From Bryobacterales bacterium (GTDB lineage: Bacteria; Acidobacteriota; Terriglobia; Bryobacterales; Bryobacteraceae): a DNA stretch of 64,000 bases. Made by a program: the position numbers and the translations under genes. The stretch spans positions 24,718-88,717 of the forward strand of contig PMSX01000050.1 of the NCBI GenBank assembly GCA_003167495.1. Direction: 5' to 3'. How positions within the stretch are numbered: the stretch's first letter is position 1; each line of letters opens with the position of its first letter. Below are positions 35,761 through 44,677 of this stretch, one piece after another. The notes below the pieces were generated by a model. It searched no databases and was not told the origin of the DNA. It worked only from the letters and a program-made list of their open reading frames with translations.

Positions 35761-36651
35761 TTACAACCACTGAAGCGCCCGCAGCTTAGCGCTGCGCGAC
35801 GCGGCATTCTCTGAGGTTTCCTGCTCACGGGGCCGGATCACATGTTTGGTCAGGATCTTCGCCTGCCCAGCGGCGGCGAGCGCTTGAAACGCCCGCTTCA
35901 CTATGCGATCTTCGAGCGACATAAAGGTGAGCACCACAAACCTTCCGCCGGAGTTAAGGTGTTCCGGCACGGAGCGAAGCAACGCCTCAAGCTCCTCAAA
36001 CTCTTCATTCACCTTCAGCCGCAGCGCCATAAATGTCTGGGTCGCCGGGTGGATTCTCCCCGTTCGTGGCGCGGCTTGCTCAACCACTTGAGCCAAACGG
36101 CCAGTGGTTTGAATGGGCCGCGCACGAACGATTGCTCTGGAGATTCTTCGCGACCTCCTTTCTTCGCCGTACTCATAGATAAGATCGGCGAGTGCCTTCT
36201 CGGGCAGTTGATTGACAAAATCGGCGGCAGACGCACCCTGACTGCGGTCCATTCGCATGTCTAAAGGTCCGTCTTCCATAATTGAAAATCCTCGTTCTCC
36301 CTCACTGAACTGATAGCGACTGACTCCCAAGTCAGCGAGCACACCATCCACCTTCGAAACTCCAAAGCTTTCGAGCGCTTGCGGCCACTTCGAAAAAGCT
36401 CCGTGAAAATAGCGGATGCGCTCCGCCCAGGCGACCGTGTTGCGGCGCGCCAACTCGAGTGACTCGGCATCGCGGTCGCAGGCAATCACCAGCCCCGTTG
36501 TGAGCTGCTGCGCGATAGCTCCCGTATGACCTCCGAGTCCCGCCGTCACATCTGAATAGATCCCTTCCGGCCGAATCGCGAGATACTCGAGCGACTCGTT
36601 GAGAAGAACCGAGTAGTGCCAAGGCTCGCGGTCGTTCGCAGGTTGTTGCAT
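35761..36651 (-). CDS. rsmH: 16S rRNA (cytosine-1402-N4)-methyltransferase RsmH
   Basis: The 296 residues begin with HYSVLLNESLEYL and carry the SAM motif TAGLGGHTGAIAQQL, DGVLADLGVSRYQFSEGERG and DGPLDMRMD, which define RsmH (MraW). The C-terminal IRPREQETSENAASRSAKLRAL is also characteristic. It methylates C1402 in the ribosomal decoding site and is a standard dcw gene. Its upstream gap to mraZ is 114 bp. Confidence 0.97.
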   Translation of the reverse strand: MQQPANDREPWHYSVLLNESLEYLAIRPEGIYSDVTAGLGGHTGAIAQQLTTGLVIACDRDAESLELARRNTVAWAERIRYFHGAFSKWPQALESFGVSKVDGVLADLGVSRYQFSEGERGFSIMEDGPLDMRMDRSQGASAADFVNQLPEKALADLIYEYGEERRSRRISRAIVRARPIQTTGRLAQVVEQAAPRTGRIHPATQTFMALRLKVNEEFEELEALLRSVPEHLNSGGRFVVLTFMSLEDRIVKRAFQALAAAGQAKILTKHVIRPREQETSENAASRSAKLRALQWL

Positions 36652-36765
36652 ACATTTGCGCGATCTTAGAAGACGCGCAAAACGGGCTCGGTGTCAAGCA
36701 CGCCGCCTCAGGGACGCCTGAGTTCTTGGTCTGTCCAGCGGCTCGCATCCTCGCCCTTTGCGCTC

Positions 36766-37248
36766 TCACAAAGCTTTCCTTTGCAAAACTTTTACCTTGT
36801 CGGCCAAACCGGTCTTGGCGGCGGCGAAACGCTTTTCGTATTCCGCGCTTCCCAAAATATTGATGCGGTTTTGAAAACAGCGCATCCGCACTTCGTCTTT
36901 TTCCAGACCCAATGTCTTGCGTAACGTGTCGGGCAAGGTCAGACGCCCTTGCGCGTCAACATCGACATCCTTCCCGTAGTGATCGGCGATCCGCGCTAAC
37001 GCATCGAGCGCTTCGAAATCATCGCCCGGCTCTTGCAGCTTCTTTGCTGTTTCGCGCCAGACCGAAATCGGATATATTCGAGCTTCGGATTCGTCGAACG
37101 TTGTGATGAACACTTTTCTTTCTTCTTTAAAACTTTCCAAATACGTGAGCATGGAAGCGGGCAATTTAAGCCTACCTTTGTCGTCAACAGTAACGGCAAA
37201 GACGCCATTAGGCGCGCCTGGAGAGACGATTTGGCCGTTTTCTTCCAC
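36766..37248 (-). CDS. mraZ: Transcriptional regulator MraZ
   Basis: This 160-residue protein has two AbrB-like half-domains, with DDKGRLKLPASMLTYL near residues 22-37 and VDAQGRLTLPDTLRKTLGL near 102-120, the duplicated MraZ signature. MraZ forms a ring that binds repeated sites upstream of its own gene and regulates the dcw operon. The start codon is GTG. I could not identify clear MraZ boxes in the upstream sequence. It is slightly longer than the usual 140-150 residues owing to N- and C-terminal extensions. Confidence 0.95.
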   Translation of the reverse strand: MEENGQIVSPGAPNGVFAVTVDDKGRLKLPASMLTYLESFKEERKVFITTFDESEARIYPISVWRETAKKLQEPGDDFEALDALARIADHYGKDVDVDAQGRLTLPDTLRKTLGLEKDEVRMRCFQNRINILGSAEYEKRFAAAKTGLADKVKVLQRKAL

Positions 37249-38009
37249 TACAATCCAATTTGGGCCGATTTAGGCCACAACTGATGGTCACATGTAGTCG
37301 ACAGGGATTGCAAGGGAAATTTGACAGGATTTTTCTTGTAAGTTGTTGTATTCGCCTTTCTTACGCCATTTTGAAGTACTGAAGCGCGAGGTTGAGTACG
37401 AGGGTACTGGGAGTGGGCGGTGGGCGAATTTTAGACTGCCGGAATCTCCGATTTTTGCCGGTTGGGAAAAGGGTAAAAAGGGCGACTTTTTACCGTCCCT
37501 TAATATATGTAAACAGGCGCGGTAAAAAGCCGGACTTTTTACCGCGCGGCGGAGTGATTTTTGCCGGTTCGTTTTTGAGGAAATAGAGGGCGTTTTTGGC
37601 GCGGGGATTTGGGTGAAGATTGTGGTCATATGGCTGAGTTTCCTTTTGCTTTTACCGGGTGGAGAATGCTTTCTGGGTTCAGGATGGAATGCGGGTGTGC
37701 GGGGCAATGGGCGAAAAGGCGGCAAGTGATTGAGGGGAAGAGAGATAGAATTTTCTGGGTCTTTGTCACCCACGTAATGGGCAACGCTGAGGGGCTGGCG
37801 TAGGCGAAATTACGAAACGAACTTGGATTGGTTTGTTTTTGTGAAAGGGCGATTGCGACGCTTGGTTAAGGATTGCTGACGCTTTATGCTGAGAGGCAGG
37901 GACAAGGCGCTACCACGGCTCTGGATTACGAGCCGGCCGATTACTTCGAGTGGGTAAGGCAATCCATGGCGTAGATTGGGCCGACGTGATGCGGGACGAT
38001 ATGGGTGTT
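37249..38009. other. Long spacer upstream of the dcw cluster, rich in hairpins
   Basis: No convincing gene was found in about 760 bases. The spacer should contain the mraZ promoter, but no clear -35/-10 pair on the minus strand could be picked. It includes two tandem GGTAAAAAG hairpins (37472-37547) inside a pair of GCCGGTT motifs 106 bp apart. The overlapping minus-strand ORF 37288-37773 is Pro/Ser/Lys-rich and appears to be a translation of the repeats. Confidence 0.5.
37472..37547. repeat. Two tandem hairpins with a shared GGTAAAAAG/CTTTTTACC stem
   Basis: Hairpin one is GGTAAAAAG (37472-37480) paired with CTTTTTACC (37486-37494). Hairpin two is GCGCGGTAAAAAG (37517-37529) paired with CTTTTTACCGCGC (37535-37547), a perfect 13-bp stem with a 5-base loop. 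They lie about 220-300 bp upstream of mraZ. Confidence 0.8.
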
Positions 38010-38263
38010 ATGTCGATCACACTAGAAATTGCCGAAACTGTGCTCGACAAGTTGAGGGCTTGGCCAAGCAGCAGGACCTGACTTCGGACGAGTTGATTCG
38101 GCAGATTGTCGACGCTCACGTGAATGCCTGTCACGGCACTGCAACCCCGCTTGGCGAAGACGTTCCGTTGCCGCCGATCGCCGCATCTGAAACCGGCCCG
38201 ATTGGGCCTTTCCACGGTTCCGATATAGACGAGCTCCGCTTTGGCGACCATTTCGCTTCCTGA
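38010..38263 (+). pseudogene. Frameshifted VapB/CopG-like antitoxin remnant
   Basis: From ATG 38010 the frame reads MSITLEIAETVLDKLR, a typical antitoxin N-terminus. It then goes out of frame; the continuation GLAKQQDLTSDELIRQIVDAHV is one frame over and ends at 38263. Adding one base near 38058 would rejoin the two halves. Such antitoxins bind DNA and neutralise a PIN-domain toxin, whose remnant follows and overlaps. Confidence 0.65.
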
Positions 38264-38414
38264 TGTGAACGTCTGGATCGCCCTGACGGCGGAAGGGCAC
38301 ACTCATCACAAGCGCTCGCGCGATTGGTTCCATGTGCGACCTGACACATCGGTTGCAGTTTGCAGAATCACCCAGATGGGAGACTCGCGGCCAGCATGCG
38401 CATGCATCCTCTGA
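38241..38414 (+). pseudogene. Truncated PIN-domain (VapC-like) toxin remnant
   Basis: A frame starting at TTG 38241, overlapping the antitoxin end, reads ISLPDVNVWIALTAEGHTHH, then RDWF and VAVCRITQMG, all typical of VapC toxins. It then drifts and stops at 38414 after 57 codons, when a full toxin needs about 140. The first catalytic Asp (PDVN) is present but the later acidic residues are lost, so it cannot be an active RNase. Confidence 0.7.
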
Positions 38415-38610
38415 AAGTGATGCAGTACCCCAAAGCGGGGCGGCGTTGCCGACTCCTTTACAGTCGCGGTTCGGCTAGAAGTTGGGCGGTAAAAGAGATG
38501 GTCGAGACGTATTAGCAAGGCAGTGCCGAATTAGGTCGCGTACGCTCGGTTTCGGAGTTCGTCGTGTGTCAGGAAATGTTGAAACTCCAGAATGCACTAC
38601 AATGTAGTGC

Positions 38611-38892
38611 ATGAAGACCGAGGTGTATAGCTGGCGCGTTTCCGCCGATCTCAAGAGTGCTTTGGAGCGTGAAGCTCGACGGCGAAAGGCGTCGTTGTCT
38701 GCGCTTCTTGATCTTGCTGCGCGCGACTGGCTCAGCAAAGGTTACGCGGAAACACAAGGCGATGAAGAGCAATTGCGTCTGCAGAAGGCGGCAGCGCAGT
38801 GTTTTGGCGCGTTTGCTGGCCGTGATGCTCACCGATCGGAGAACGTGGGTCAAGAGTTACGGCAGAGACTGCGAAAGAAATATGACCGCTAA
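38611..38892 (+). CDS. vapB: Antitoxin, ribbon-helix-helix type, of an intact VapBC module
   Basis: The 93 residues begin with YSWRVSADLKSALEREARRRKASLSALLDLAARDWL, a ribbon-helix-helix DNA-binding segment, and end in a basic, charged tail likely to wrap the toxin. The stop overlaps the toxin start by 11 bp, the usual coupling of antitoxin first, toxin second. It is expected to repress its own promoter and block the PIN toxin. Upstream, TACAATGTAG before the start is a possible short operator palindrome. Confidence 0.82.
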   Translation: MKTEVYSWRVSADLKSALEREARRRKASLSALLDLAARDWLSKGYAETQGDEEQLRLQKAAAQCFGAFAGRDAHRSENVGQELRQRLRKKYDR

Positions 38893-39307
38893 CGGTCTGG
38901 TCGATACAGGCGCGATTTTGGCGCTACTGGACAGAAAGGATCGGTGGCATCGGATTTGTGTGGATGCGTTTGCGCAACTCCGGTTACCTTTGGCGACCTC
39001 CGAAGCAGTTCTCGCGGAGCTGTTTCACTTGGTTGGCGACAGTCGACATGAGATGGATGCGGCCTGGCGGCTCGTGTGCTGTGGGGCGGTTGTCCTCGCG
39101 ACGATCGAGGATTCGGAACTAGGTCAGATCAGAGCGCTGATGTTACGCTACGCGGACCGGCCGATGGATTTCGCGGATGCGACGCTTGTGCACATCGCTA
39201 AACGTGAGGGTCTTACTACGGTATTCACCGTCGATCATGCGGACTTTGATACCTATCGAATAGACGGGCGGCGGCGATTCCGGGTAGTTCCGGCGAAACG
39301 ACCATAG
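38882..39307 (+). CDS. vapC: PIN-domain toxin VapC
   Basis: The start is ATG 38882, overlapping the antitoxin; the ORF track entry begins far upstream in the wrong gene. The 141 residues carry the PIN acidic residues: Asp in LVDTGAILALLD, Glu in SEAVLAELFHL, Asp in MDFADATLVHIA and Asp in FTVDHADFD. VapC toxins are site-specific RNases, often cutting tRNA or rRNA. All four acidic positions are present, so it should be active. The target RNA is unknown. Confidence 0.87.
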   Translation: MTANGLVDTGAILALLDRKDRWHRICVDAFAQLRLPLATSEAVLAELFHLVGDSRHEMDAAWRLVCCGAVVLATIEDSELGQIRALMLRYADRPMDFADATLVHIAKREGLTTVFTVDHADFDTYRIDGRRRFRVVPAKRP

Positions 39308-39407
39308 GCGGAGGGACGTCAGCATGACGAACTAGCCTAGGTCGCTGACGCTTCCCGCTCGGTTTCGATATTGGATGGGTTTCAGATTCGTCGCGAGTGG
39401 CGAGTTA

Positions 39408-40160
39408 CTAACCTTGAAAGGGCCACACGGCCGTTGTGGTATATCCGCCGTCGATGGCAATGACTTGACCCGTGATGTAATCCGCGCCGGGGCCGCACAG
39501 GAACGCTGCCATGGGAGCGATATCTTCGGGCGTGCCCATGCGAGGATTTGCCTGCGCGCCGGCGAGCCAATTCTTCATTTCAGGCGATTGCCACATTTGG
39601 CGGTTCAAATCTGTGAGGATGAAGCCGGGCGCAATGCAGTTGACCTGAATGTTGTGCCGTCCCCACTCGGCGGCCAGGACACGCGTGAGTCCAGCGAGTG
39701 CACTCTTGGTGATGGCATAGACGCTCAGATAGGGCAAGCCGAGGAGGGACATCAGGCTTCCAATGAACACAATCTTGCCGCCGGCGCCGCGTTCTTTCAT
39801 GCGGCTTCCGACCTTTTGAGTCAGTATTGCGAGGCCGGTTAGATTGGTTTGGAGGAGATAGTCGATTTCTTCTTTTGTGTATTGCTCGAACGGCTTGCGG
39901 ATGTTTGTGCCGGTGACGTTCACTAGTATGTCGACATCGGGGAGTTGCGAAACAGTTTGGGCTTGGTTGACGTCCAGCTGCAGGGCGGTGGCTTGATGGC
40001 CGTCTTTGACCAAGGCTGCTGCTTCGGCTTCCAAGGCGTCTACGTTTCGAGAGGCAAGGATGGTATTTGCGCCGGCCTTGGCGATTTCACGCGCGATGGC
40101 AAGACCGATTCCGCGGCTGGCTCCGACAATCAGGGCCGTTTTGTTTGTGAGTGGCTGCAT
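39408..40160 (-). CDS. Short-chain dehydrogenase/reductase
   Basis: The 250 residues form a classical SDR: cofactor motif GASRGIGLAIA near 13-23, the catalytic Ser in IGSLMSLLG and YAITK near the middle (Tyr and Lys), and the C-terminal TGQVIAIDGGYTTT. The NNAG motif is changed to VNVTG. The best match in style is the gluconate 5-dehydrogenase/3-oxoacyl-ACP reductase group, but the substrate cannot be assigned. It is probably cytosolic and stands alone. Confidence 0.9.
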   Translation of the reverse strand: MQPLTNKTALIVGASRGIGLAIAREIAKAGANTILASRNVDALEAEAAALVKDGHQATALQLDVNQAQTVSQLPDVDILVNVTGTNIRKPFEQYTKEEIDYLLQTNLTGLAILTQKVGSRMKERGAGGKIVFIGSLMSLLGLPYLSVYAITKSALAGLTRVLAAEWGRHNIQVNCIAPGFILTDLNRQMWQSPEMKNWLAGAQANPRMGTPEDIAPMAAFLCGPGADYITGQVIAIDGGYTTTAVWPFQG

Positions 40161-40197
40161 AGAGAATAGATGGCTCGCGGCTATCGTATCTCATGCG

Positions 40198-40587
40198 TTA
40201 GTGCATGACCCAAACTGTGCCATTGCAGTAGACCGGGAGATGGATTGATCCGCCACCTTGCGGGGCTGCATTGTAGGTAGCGACAGTGGCGTCGGTGACG
40301 CCTTCCATCTGCCCTTCGAGCCCCGAATTGCACGTGGGAAGGCTGCTGACAGTGTAGAGTGAAACTCGCAGTTGCTGAAAGGTCCACGCGCCGGTGATGG
40401 TGTTTGCATTTGCTTTCAGCGGCACAACCGCGGTGACTACATCACAAACGCCGCGGCCGAAGTCCACACAATCCAATGCGCCGGATGGACCCGTGGCGAT
40501 GGTTACTCCGCGCTCCGGCGTGCCTCTAGTGGTAACCTGAAACCCCGCCAAGGAAGCAAAGAACAGGATCCCATACATAATTTTCAT
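40198..40587 (-). CDS. Small secreted protein of unknown function
   Basis: This 129-residue product has a short N-terminal hydrophobic signal (MKIMYGILFFASLAGF) and four cysteines. The end, VTDATVATYNAAPQGGGSIHLPVYCNGTVWVMH, resembles the final strands of tail-fibre-like or surface repeat proteins, though the similarity is from memory. It lies 37 bp upstream of the SDR gene on the same strand. No function is proposed. Confidence 0.6.
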   Translation of the reverse strand: MKIMYGILFFASLAGFQVTTRGTPERGVTIATGPSGALDCVDFGRGVCDVVTAVVPLKANANTITGAWTFQQLRVSLYTVSSLPTCNSGLEGQMEGVTDATVATYNAAPQGGGSIHLPVYCNGTVWVMH

Positions 40588-40662
40588 TGCACTATTTCAG
40601 CATGAGAAGAACAGGCGCACAGGGAGAGCTGTAAAATCTTTCGAAAGGAATTGCGAATCGTC

Positions 40663-41052
40663 ATGAAACATAAGAAGCCGCAAGACGTAGACGAATATCT
40701 TGAACAAGTTTCGGAACCGGCACGCGAGACGCTGATTAAATTACAAGCCACGATTCGATCGGTTGTGCCGAAAGAGACGACGGAGAAAATTAGCTATGGG
40801 ATGCCGACGTTCCACTACCTGGGAGCGCTAGTTGGGTTCGCTGCATTTTCGAAACATTGCAGTTTCTTCCCATATAGCGCGGCGCTGATTCGGGAGTTCC
40901 AGGATGAGCTCAAGACCTACGAGACATCGAAGGGGACGATTCGCTTTACGGTGGACAAGCCACTGCCGGCGTCTTTGGTGAAGAAATTGGTGAAGGCTCG
41001 AATTGCACAGCAGATCGCACAGAATGAGAGAGACAAGAAACGCGCTGGTTAA
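40663..41052 (+). CDS. DUF1801-family protein (YdhG-like)
   Basis: From ATG 40663 the protein has 129 residues (TTG 40651 is an alternative start, closer to the AAAGGA site). Conserved features are YLEQVSEPARETLIKLQATIRSVVP, EKISYGMPTFHYLGALVGFAAF and TIRFTVDKPLPASLVKKLVKARI, the DUF1801 pattern. Some relatives are called iron chaperones, but the biochemical role of most is unknown. It is cytosolic by prediction. Confidence 0.87.
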   Translation: MKHKKPQDVDEYLEQVSEPARETLIKLQATIRSVVPKETTEKISYGMPTFHYLGALVGFAAFSKHCSFFPYSAALIREFQDELKTYETSKGTIRFTVDKPLPASLVKKLVKARIAQQIAQNERDKKRAG

Positions 41053-41879
41053 GGTCACTCAGTTCGGAGCTTCTTACTTACCGAAATGCTACGACTTAGT
41101 GGGAGTCGCGGCGACTTCGCGTTGATCCGGCGTAGGCGTTGAAACACGACGCAGAAGGCGCATTTGACTACGACGAACGCGGCGCTTGCCAGCGATTTTG
41201 TGGGCGCGAGCTCGATCTCCAGAACGAAACGACATATAACTCCGTGTTTGACGTGGTACCGCGCAGGCGGCACGTTAAGCGGGGATGGATGGATTCGAGC
41301 GTCGGCCTTAAGTAGCGACGAACGGACGGCTTGGAAAGATTTCGAGAGCCGTATTGAGTATACACGCCGCGGATATTGTCTACGAATGAAGAACGCAAAA
41401 TGGGGACGGACAACTGTCCACTGAAGAAGAAGCTCGGGCAGGGATCGAACAGTGGATTTGGGGCCGGGAAGTCCGTCCCCATTTTGCTTGCGCTTACTTG
41501 AATGAACTGGGTGATAGGTTACAAATTAGATCGGGGACATAGGAAACACTTCAGCGATCCCGTTTAGATCATCGTTGTTTTCGAGCATCTCCACAAGCAA
41601 CAGGAACTGATCGCTGAATTGCGGTTGCCAGGGCGAGGGTTGTTTGACCTTTGTATGAGTGTAGTTGTCGAAGCTGTGGGCTGTTATTTCCACAGTTCCA
41701 TTGTTAGGCGTCGCGGCGATTCGTAAAACCTGCGCCGTTACTCGCGACAATATCTGCACTAGGCATTGTCCAATGTTATTCTTGGCCCGTGATGCGCGCC
41801 TTTGCTGATCGATACAGGTAGAAGATCGCCTTGCCGTGTTCGTTTGTCGGAGCGGCCATCCCCGCACAGGCAGGTTTTC
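41053..41879. other. Spacer with a MITE-like element and one doubtful minus-strand ORF
   Basis: About 830 bases hold no gene I can identify. The ORF 41526-41867 (minus, GTG start, 113 codons) has a C-terminal part with protein-like composition (FSDQFLLLVEMLENNDDLNGIAEVF) but no recognised family. It may be a fragment, with possible coding remnants in other frames upstream of it. The clearest element is the 93-bp inverted-repeat unit at 41395-41487, listed separately. Confidence 0.4.
41395..41487. mobile_element. 93-bp MITE-like unit with perfect 17-bp terminal inverted repeats
   Basis: The left end GCAAAATGGGGACGGAC (41395-41411) is the exact reverse complement of the right end GTCCGTCCCCATTTTGC (41471-41487). 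The interior of 59 bp is too short to encode a transposase. Similar GGGGAC-type termini are known from REP/MITE elements in other bacteria. No target-site duplication is evident. Confidence 0.65.
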
Positions 41880-44121
41880 CTAAGCGAAGCTAAAGCCCTG
41901 CTTTGTAATTGGCATGGTCCGAATACGCTCACCGGTAACAGCAAAAACTGCGTTGGCAACCGCCGGTAGAATCGGTGGCAGAGGCGGCTCACCCAGACCG
42001 GTGGGCAGATTACTGCTTTTCAAGAAGTGGACTTCAATCGACGGCGCTTGCGAGATTCTCAACAACGGATGCTGGTGAAAGTTTGCCTGTGTGACTCGGC
42101 CATCCTTAAATGTGATCTCTTGAATCATTTCGCTCAAACCATCAATGATGCCTCCTTGTACCTGGCTTTCTGCTCCACTGGGATTCACGATTTGGCTGCC
42201 GACGTCACCCACGGCCCACACTTTGTTGACCTTTATCTTCTTATTCGGCAGCACGGTTACCTCTGCAACCTCGGCGAAATAGCCTCCCATACAGGTGTGG
42301 AACGCGAATCCGAGTGCAGTGTCCTTCGGCAGCTGCCTCTTGCCCCAGCCCGATTTTTCCGCCGCTAGTTGGATGACATCCGCGGCTCGAGAAGCATTGA
42401 AGCCCGGCATTCTTGGCCCGCGCGGTCCGGGTTGCGGAGCGACATCCGTCTTGGGCGGCACATGTCTTTTCAGAAGATCGAGACAGAATTGCACGGGATC
42501 CTGCCGGGCGGCGCTTGCGAGTTCGTTGAGGAAAGACTGAATGACCCACGCCATGCTGTTTGATCCGGGAGCGCGCAACGCGCCTGTTTTCAAACCCAGC
42601 GGCAAGGTCGATGACTGCACCAGGAAGTTCTCTACATAGTCTGCCGGGAACTCGTTCGCGTTGAATCCGCCATCGTGCACAAAGGTCTTCTCATCGCCAT
42701 AGGCGACAAAATGATCCTGCCAGGCTACAATTTTGCCGGTACCATCAACCGCAGCCTTCAGATACTGAAAGCCGCCGCAGCGATAGTAGTCATGCCTGGT
42801 ATCGTCCTCGCGGCTCCATAACAGCTTCACTGGAGCTCCAACGGTCTTCGAAATCCATGCGGCTTCGCACATGCAATCGTTGTAAGCGCGCCGGCCGAAT
42901 CCTCCTCCGGCGCGAACCATGTGGATCGTAATATCAGCTTCGGAAATGTTCAGCAAGCGGGCAACCGTGTTGCGGCCAGGCGCTGGAAACTGGCTGGTGG
43001 ACCAGATCTCCAACTTGCCGTCTTTGAAATGCGCCGTGCAGTTTTGGGGCTCCAACGTGGCGTGCGCAATGAAGGGAAATGTGTAGCGCGCTTCCAGGAC
43101 CTTGACGCCGTCTTGCTTGAATGCTGCTTCCACATCTCCGTCGTGACGCAAGGTTCGGCCAGCGGCTTGTTTGGATAGCTCCTCTGCTTTCCTGGCGTTC
43201 TCGTCGCTGTCCTGCGATGCCCACTTGCCGAGGTCCCACTTCACATCGAGCTTGCGTCTAGCGGATTGCGCGGCCCACCAACTGTCCGCCACGATCGCCA
43301 CGCCAGCCTCGAAACCGGGGCCTTCGAACAGGTAGTTGGGATAGCTGCTGGCGAGGGGTATACCTTCCACCACGAAGGCATGCCGCACGCCTTTCATACC
43401 CTTAATGACGTCGAGATTTGCTGCCGATACCTTGCCGCCCATCACAGGCGTTTTCTCAAACACCGCGTACAGCATGCCCGGCACTGTCACGTCGATGCCA
43501 AAATTGGCTTGCCGACAACGATGTCCTTTGTTTCTACCCCAAGAGTGCTTTTGCCGATGATCTTGTAATCTTTCGGATCTTTGAGCTTTAGTGATGCAAG
43601 TTCAGGCACTGGGATACCAACGGCTTTAGGCGCCAGTTCGCCATAGCTCAGTGACCGGTTGGAAGTGTGGTGGTGCACATTGCCGCTTGCAGTTGAGCAT
43701 TCGTCCGGAGCAACGCCCCAGGACTTTGCTGCAGCCGCAACCAGCATGGACCGAGCGGCAGCGCCAATCTGACGCATGGTTTCCCAACCCATGGGCGTGG
43801 CACTACTTCCGCCCGTGATCTGCATGCCAAACTTCGGTCCCACACCGGAACGAACAACCTTTACGGCACTCCAATCCACGTCGAGCTCTTCCGCAATTAA
43901 CATGGGCAGCAGGTTCAGCGCGCCCTGTCCCAATTCCTGGTTGCGCGCAACGATGGTGGCTTTGCCGTCGGACCCTATGCTGACGAAATCTGTAGGCGAC
44001 AACGCCTGGTTTTGCCCCGGAAAGCCTTGCGCCTTCAATTCATCTTAGAGTAAAGACCGAGCACGAGACCGCCGCCTACCAATGCAGAAGCACGCAGAAA
44101 GAAACGTCTGTCGATTATCAT
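41880..44121 (-). pseudogene. iorB: Isoquinoline 1-oxidoreductase beta-like molybdenum hydroxylase, two frameshifts
   Basis: Read across frames, 747 codons make a full-length large subunit of the aldehyde/xanthine dehydrogenase family. ATG 44121 (overlapping the iorA stop as ATGA) begins a Tat signal, IDRRFFLRASALVGGG. The frame shifts near 44040 before AQGFPGQNQALSP. A second shift near 43500 splits GKPI from FGIDVTVPGMLYAVF; one missing T would explain it. The molybdopterin motif RAGGGFGRRAYND is intact. If functional it would hydroxylate an N-heterocycle or aldehyde in the periplasm. It is either inactivated or affected by sequencing error. Confidence 0.8.
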
Positions 44122-44633
44122 TTCGCTCTCTTGTTGTTGCCGTTGTGTGCCCCGACGGTTGAGTCGGCTGTGAGTTTCGCTTTCGATATTTGTGCCGCAT
44201 GATGGACTGCGGCTCGTACCCTTACATATGTGCCACAGCGACAGAGATTCCCACTGAGGGCCGAGTCGATCTCACCATCAGTAGGGTTCGGATTCTTTGC
44301 CAATAGGGCGCACGCGGCCATAATCTGGCCAGCTTGGCAATAACCGCACTGCGGGACATCGATATCGACCCAGGCCGTCTGCACGGGATGGGAGCCATCA
44401 GAAGAGATGCCTTCAATTGTCGTAATTGACTTACCAACTGCATCCGACGCCTTCATCACACATGAGCGTGTAGGCGCGCCGTTCACATGAACTGTGCATG
44501 CGCCGCAAAGCCCCATGCCACAGCCAAACTTGGTTCCTTTCAGGTTCATCTCATCTCGAAGAACCCAGAGGACTGGCATTTCAGGATCGCCTTCATAGTG
44601 TTGCGGTTTGTCGTTGATCGTAAGCGTTATCAT
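44118..44633 (-). CDS. iorA: (2Fe-2S)-binding small subunit, isoquinoline 1-oxidoreductase alpha-like
   Basis: The start is placed at ATG 44633, seven bases after GGAGG, giving 171 residues. It has the plant-type ferredoxin cluster site [16 protein letters not shown] with a later Cys in SCVMK, and the second cluster site CGYCQAGQ with CRCG in GNLCRCGTY. These two clusters feed electrons away from the molybdenum subunit encoded next. The gene itself looks intact although its partner iorB is frameshifted. Confidence 0.93.
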   Translation of the reverse strand: MITLTINDKPQHYEGDPEMPVLWVLRDEMNLKGTKFGCGMGLCGACTVHVNGAPTRSCVMKASDAVGKSITTIEGISSDGSHPVQTAWVDIDVPQCGYCQAGQIMAACALLAKNPNPTDGEIDSALSGNLCRCGTYVRVRAAVHHAAQISKAKLTADSTVGAHNGNNKRAK

Positions 44634-44677
44634 CAAATCCTCCATTGCCGGAATTCCTTAGCATTTCTGGGCTTCGG

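Noticed and set aside
37249-37400. MraZ binding boxes upstream of mraZ
   Set aside because: GTGG-like tetramers occur but without the regular spacing expected of MraZ sites.
37288-37773. Minus-strand ORF of 161 codons upstream of mraZ
   Set aside because: Its sequence is mostly the translation of hairpin repeats, with biased Pro/Ser/Lys composition and no domain.
41410-41525. Possible small protein frame crossing the MITE-like right end
   Set aside because: The frame has plausible residues but no start codon and overlaps an inverted repeat end, so coding is not supported.
41526-41867. YebC-like C-terminus in a minus-strand ORF
   Set aside because: Only a short stretch (LVEMLENNDDL) is reminiscent; the rest of the ORF does not fit and the length is wrong.
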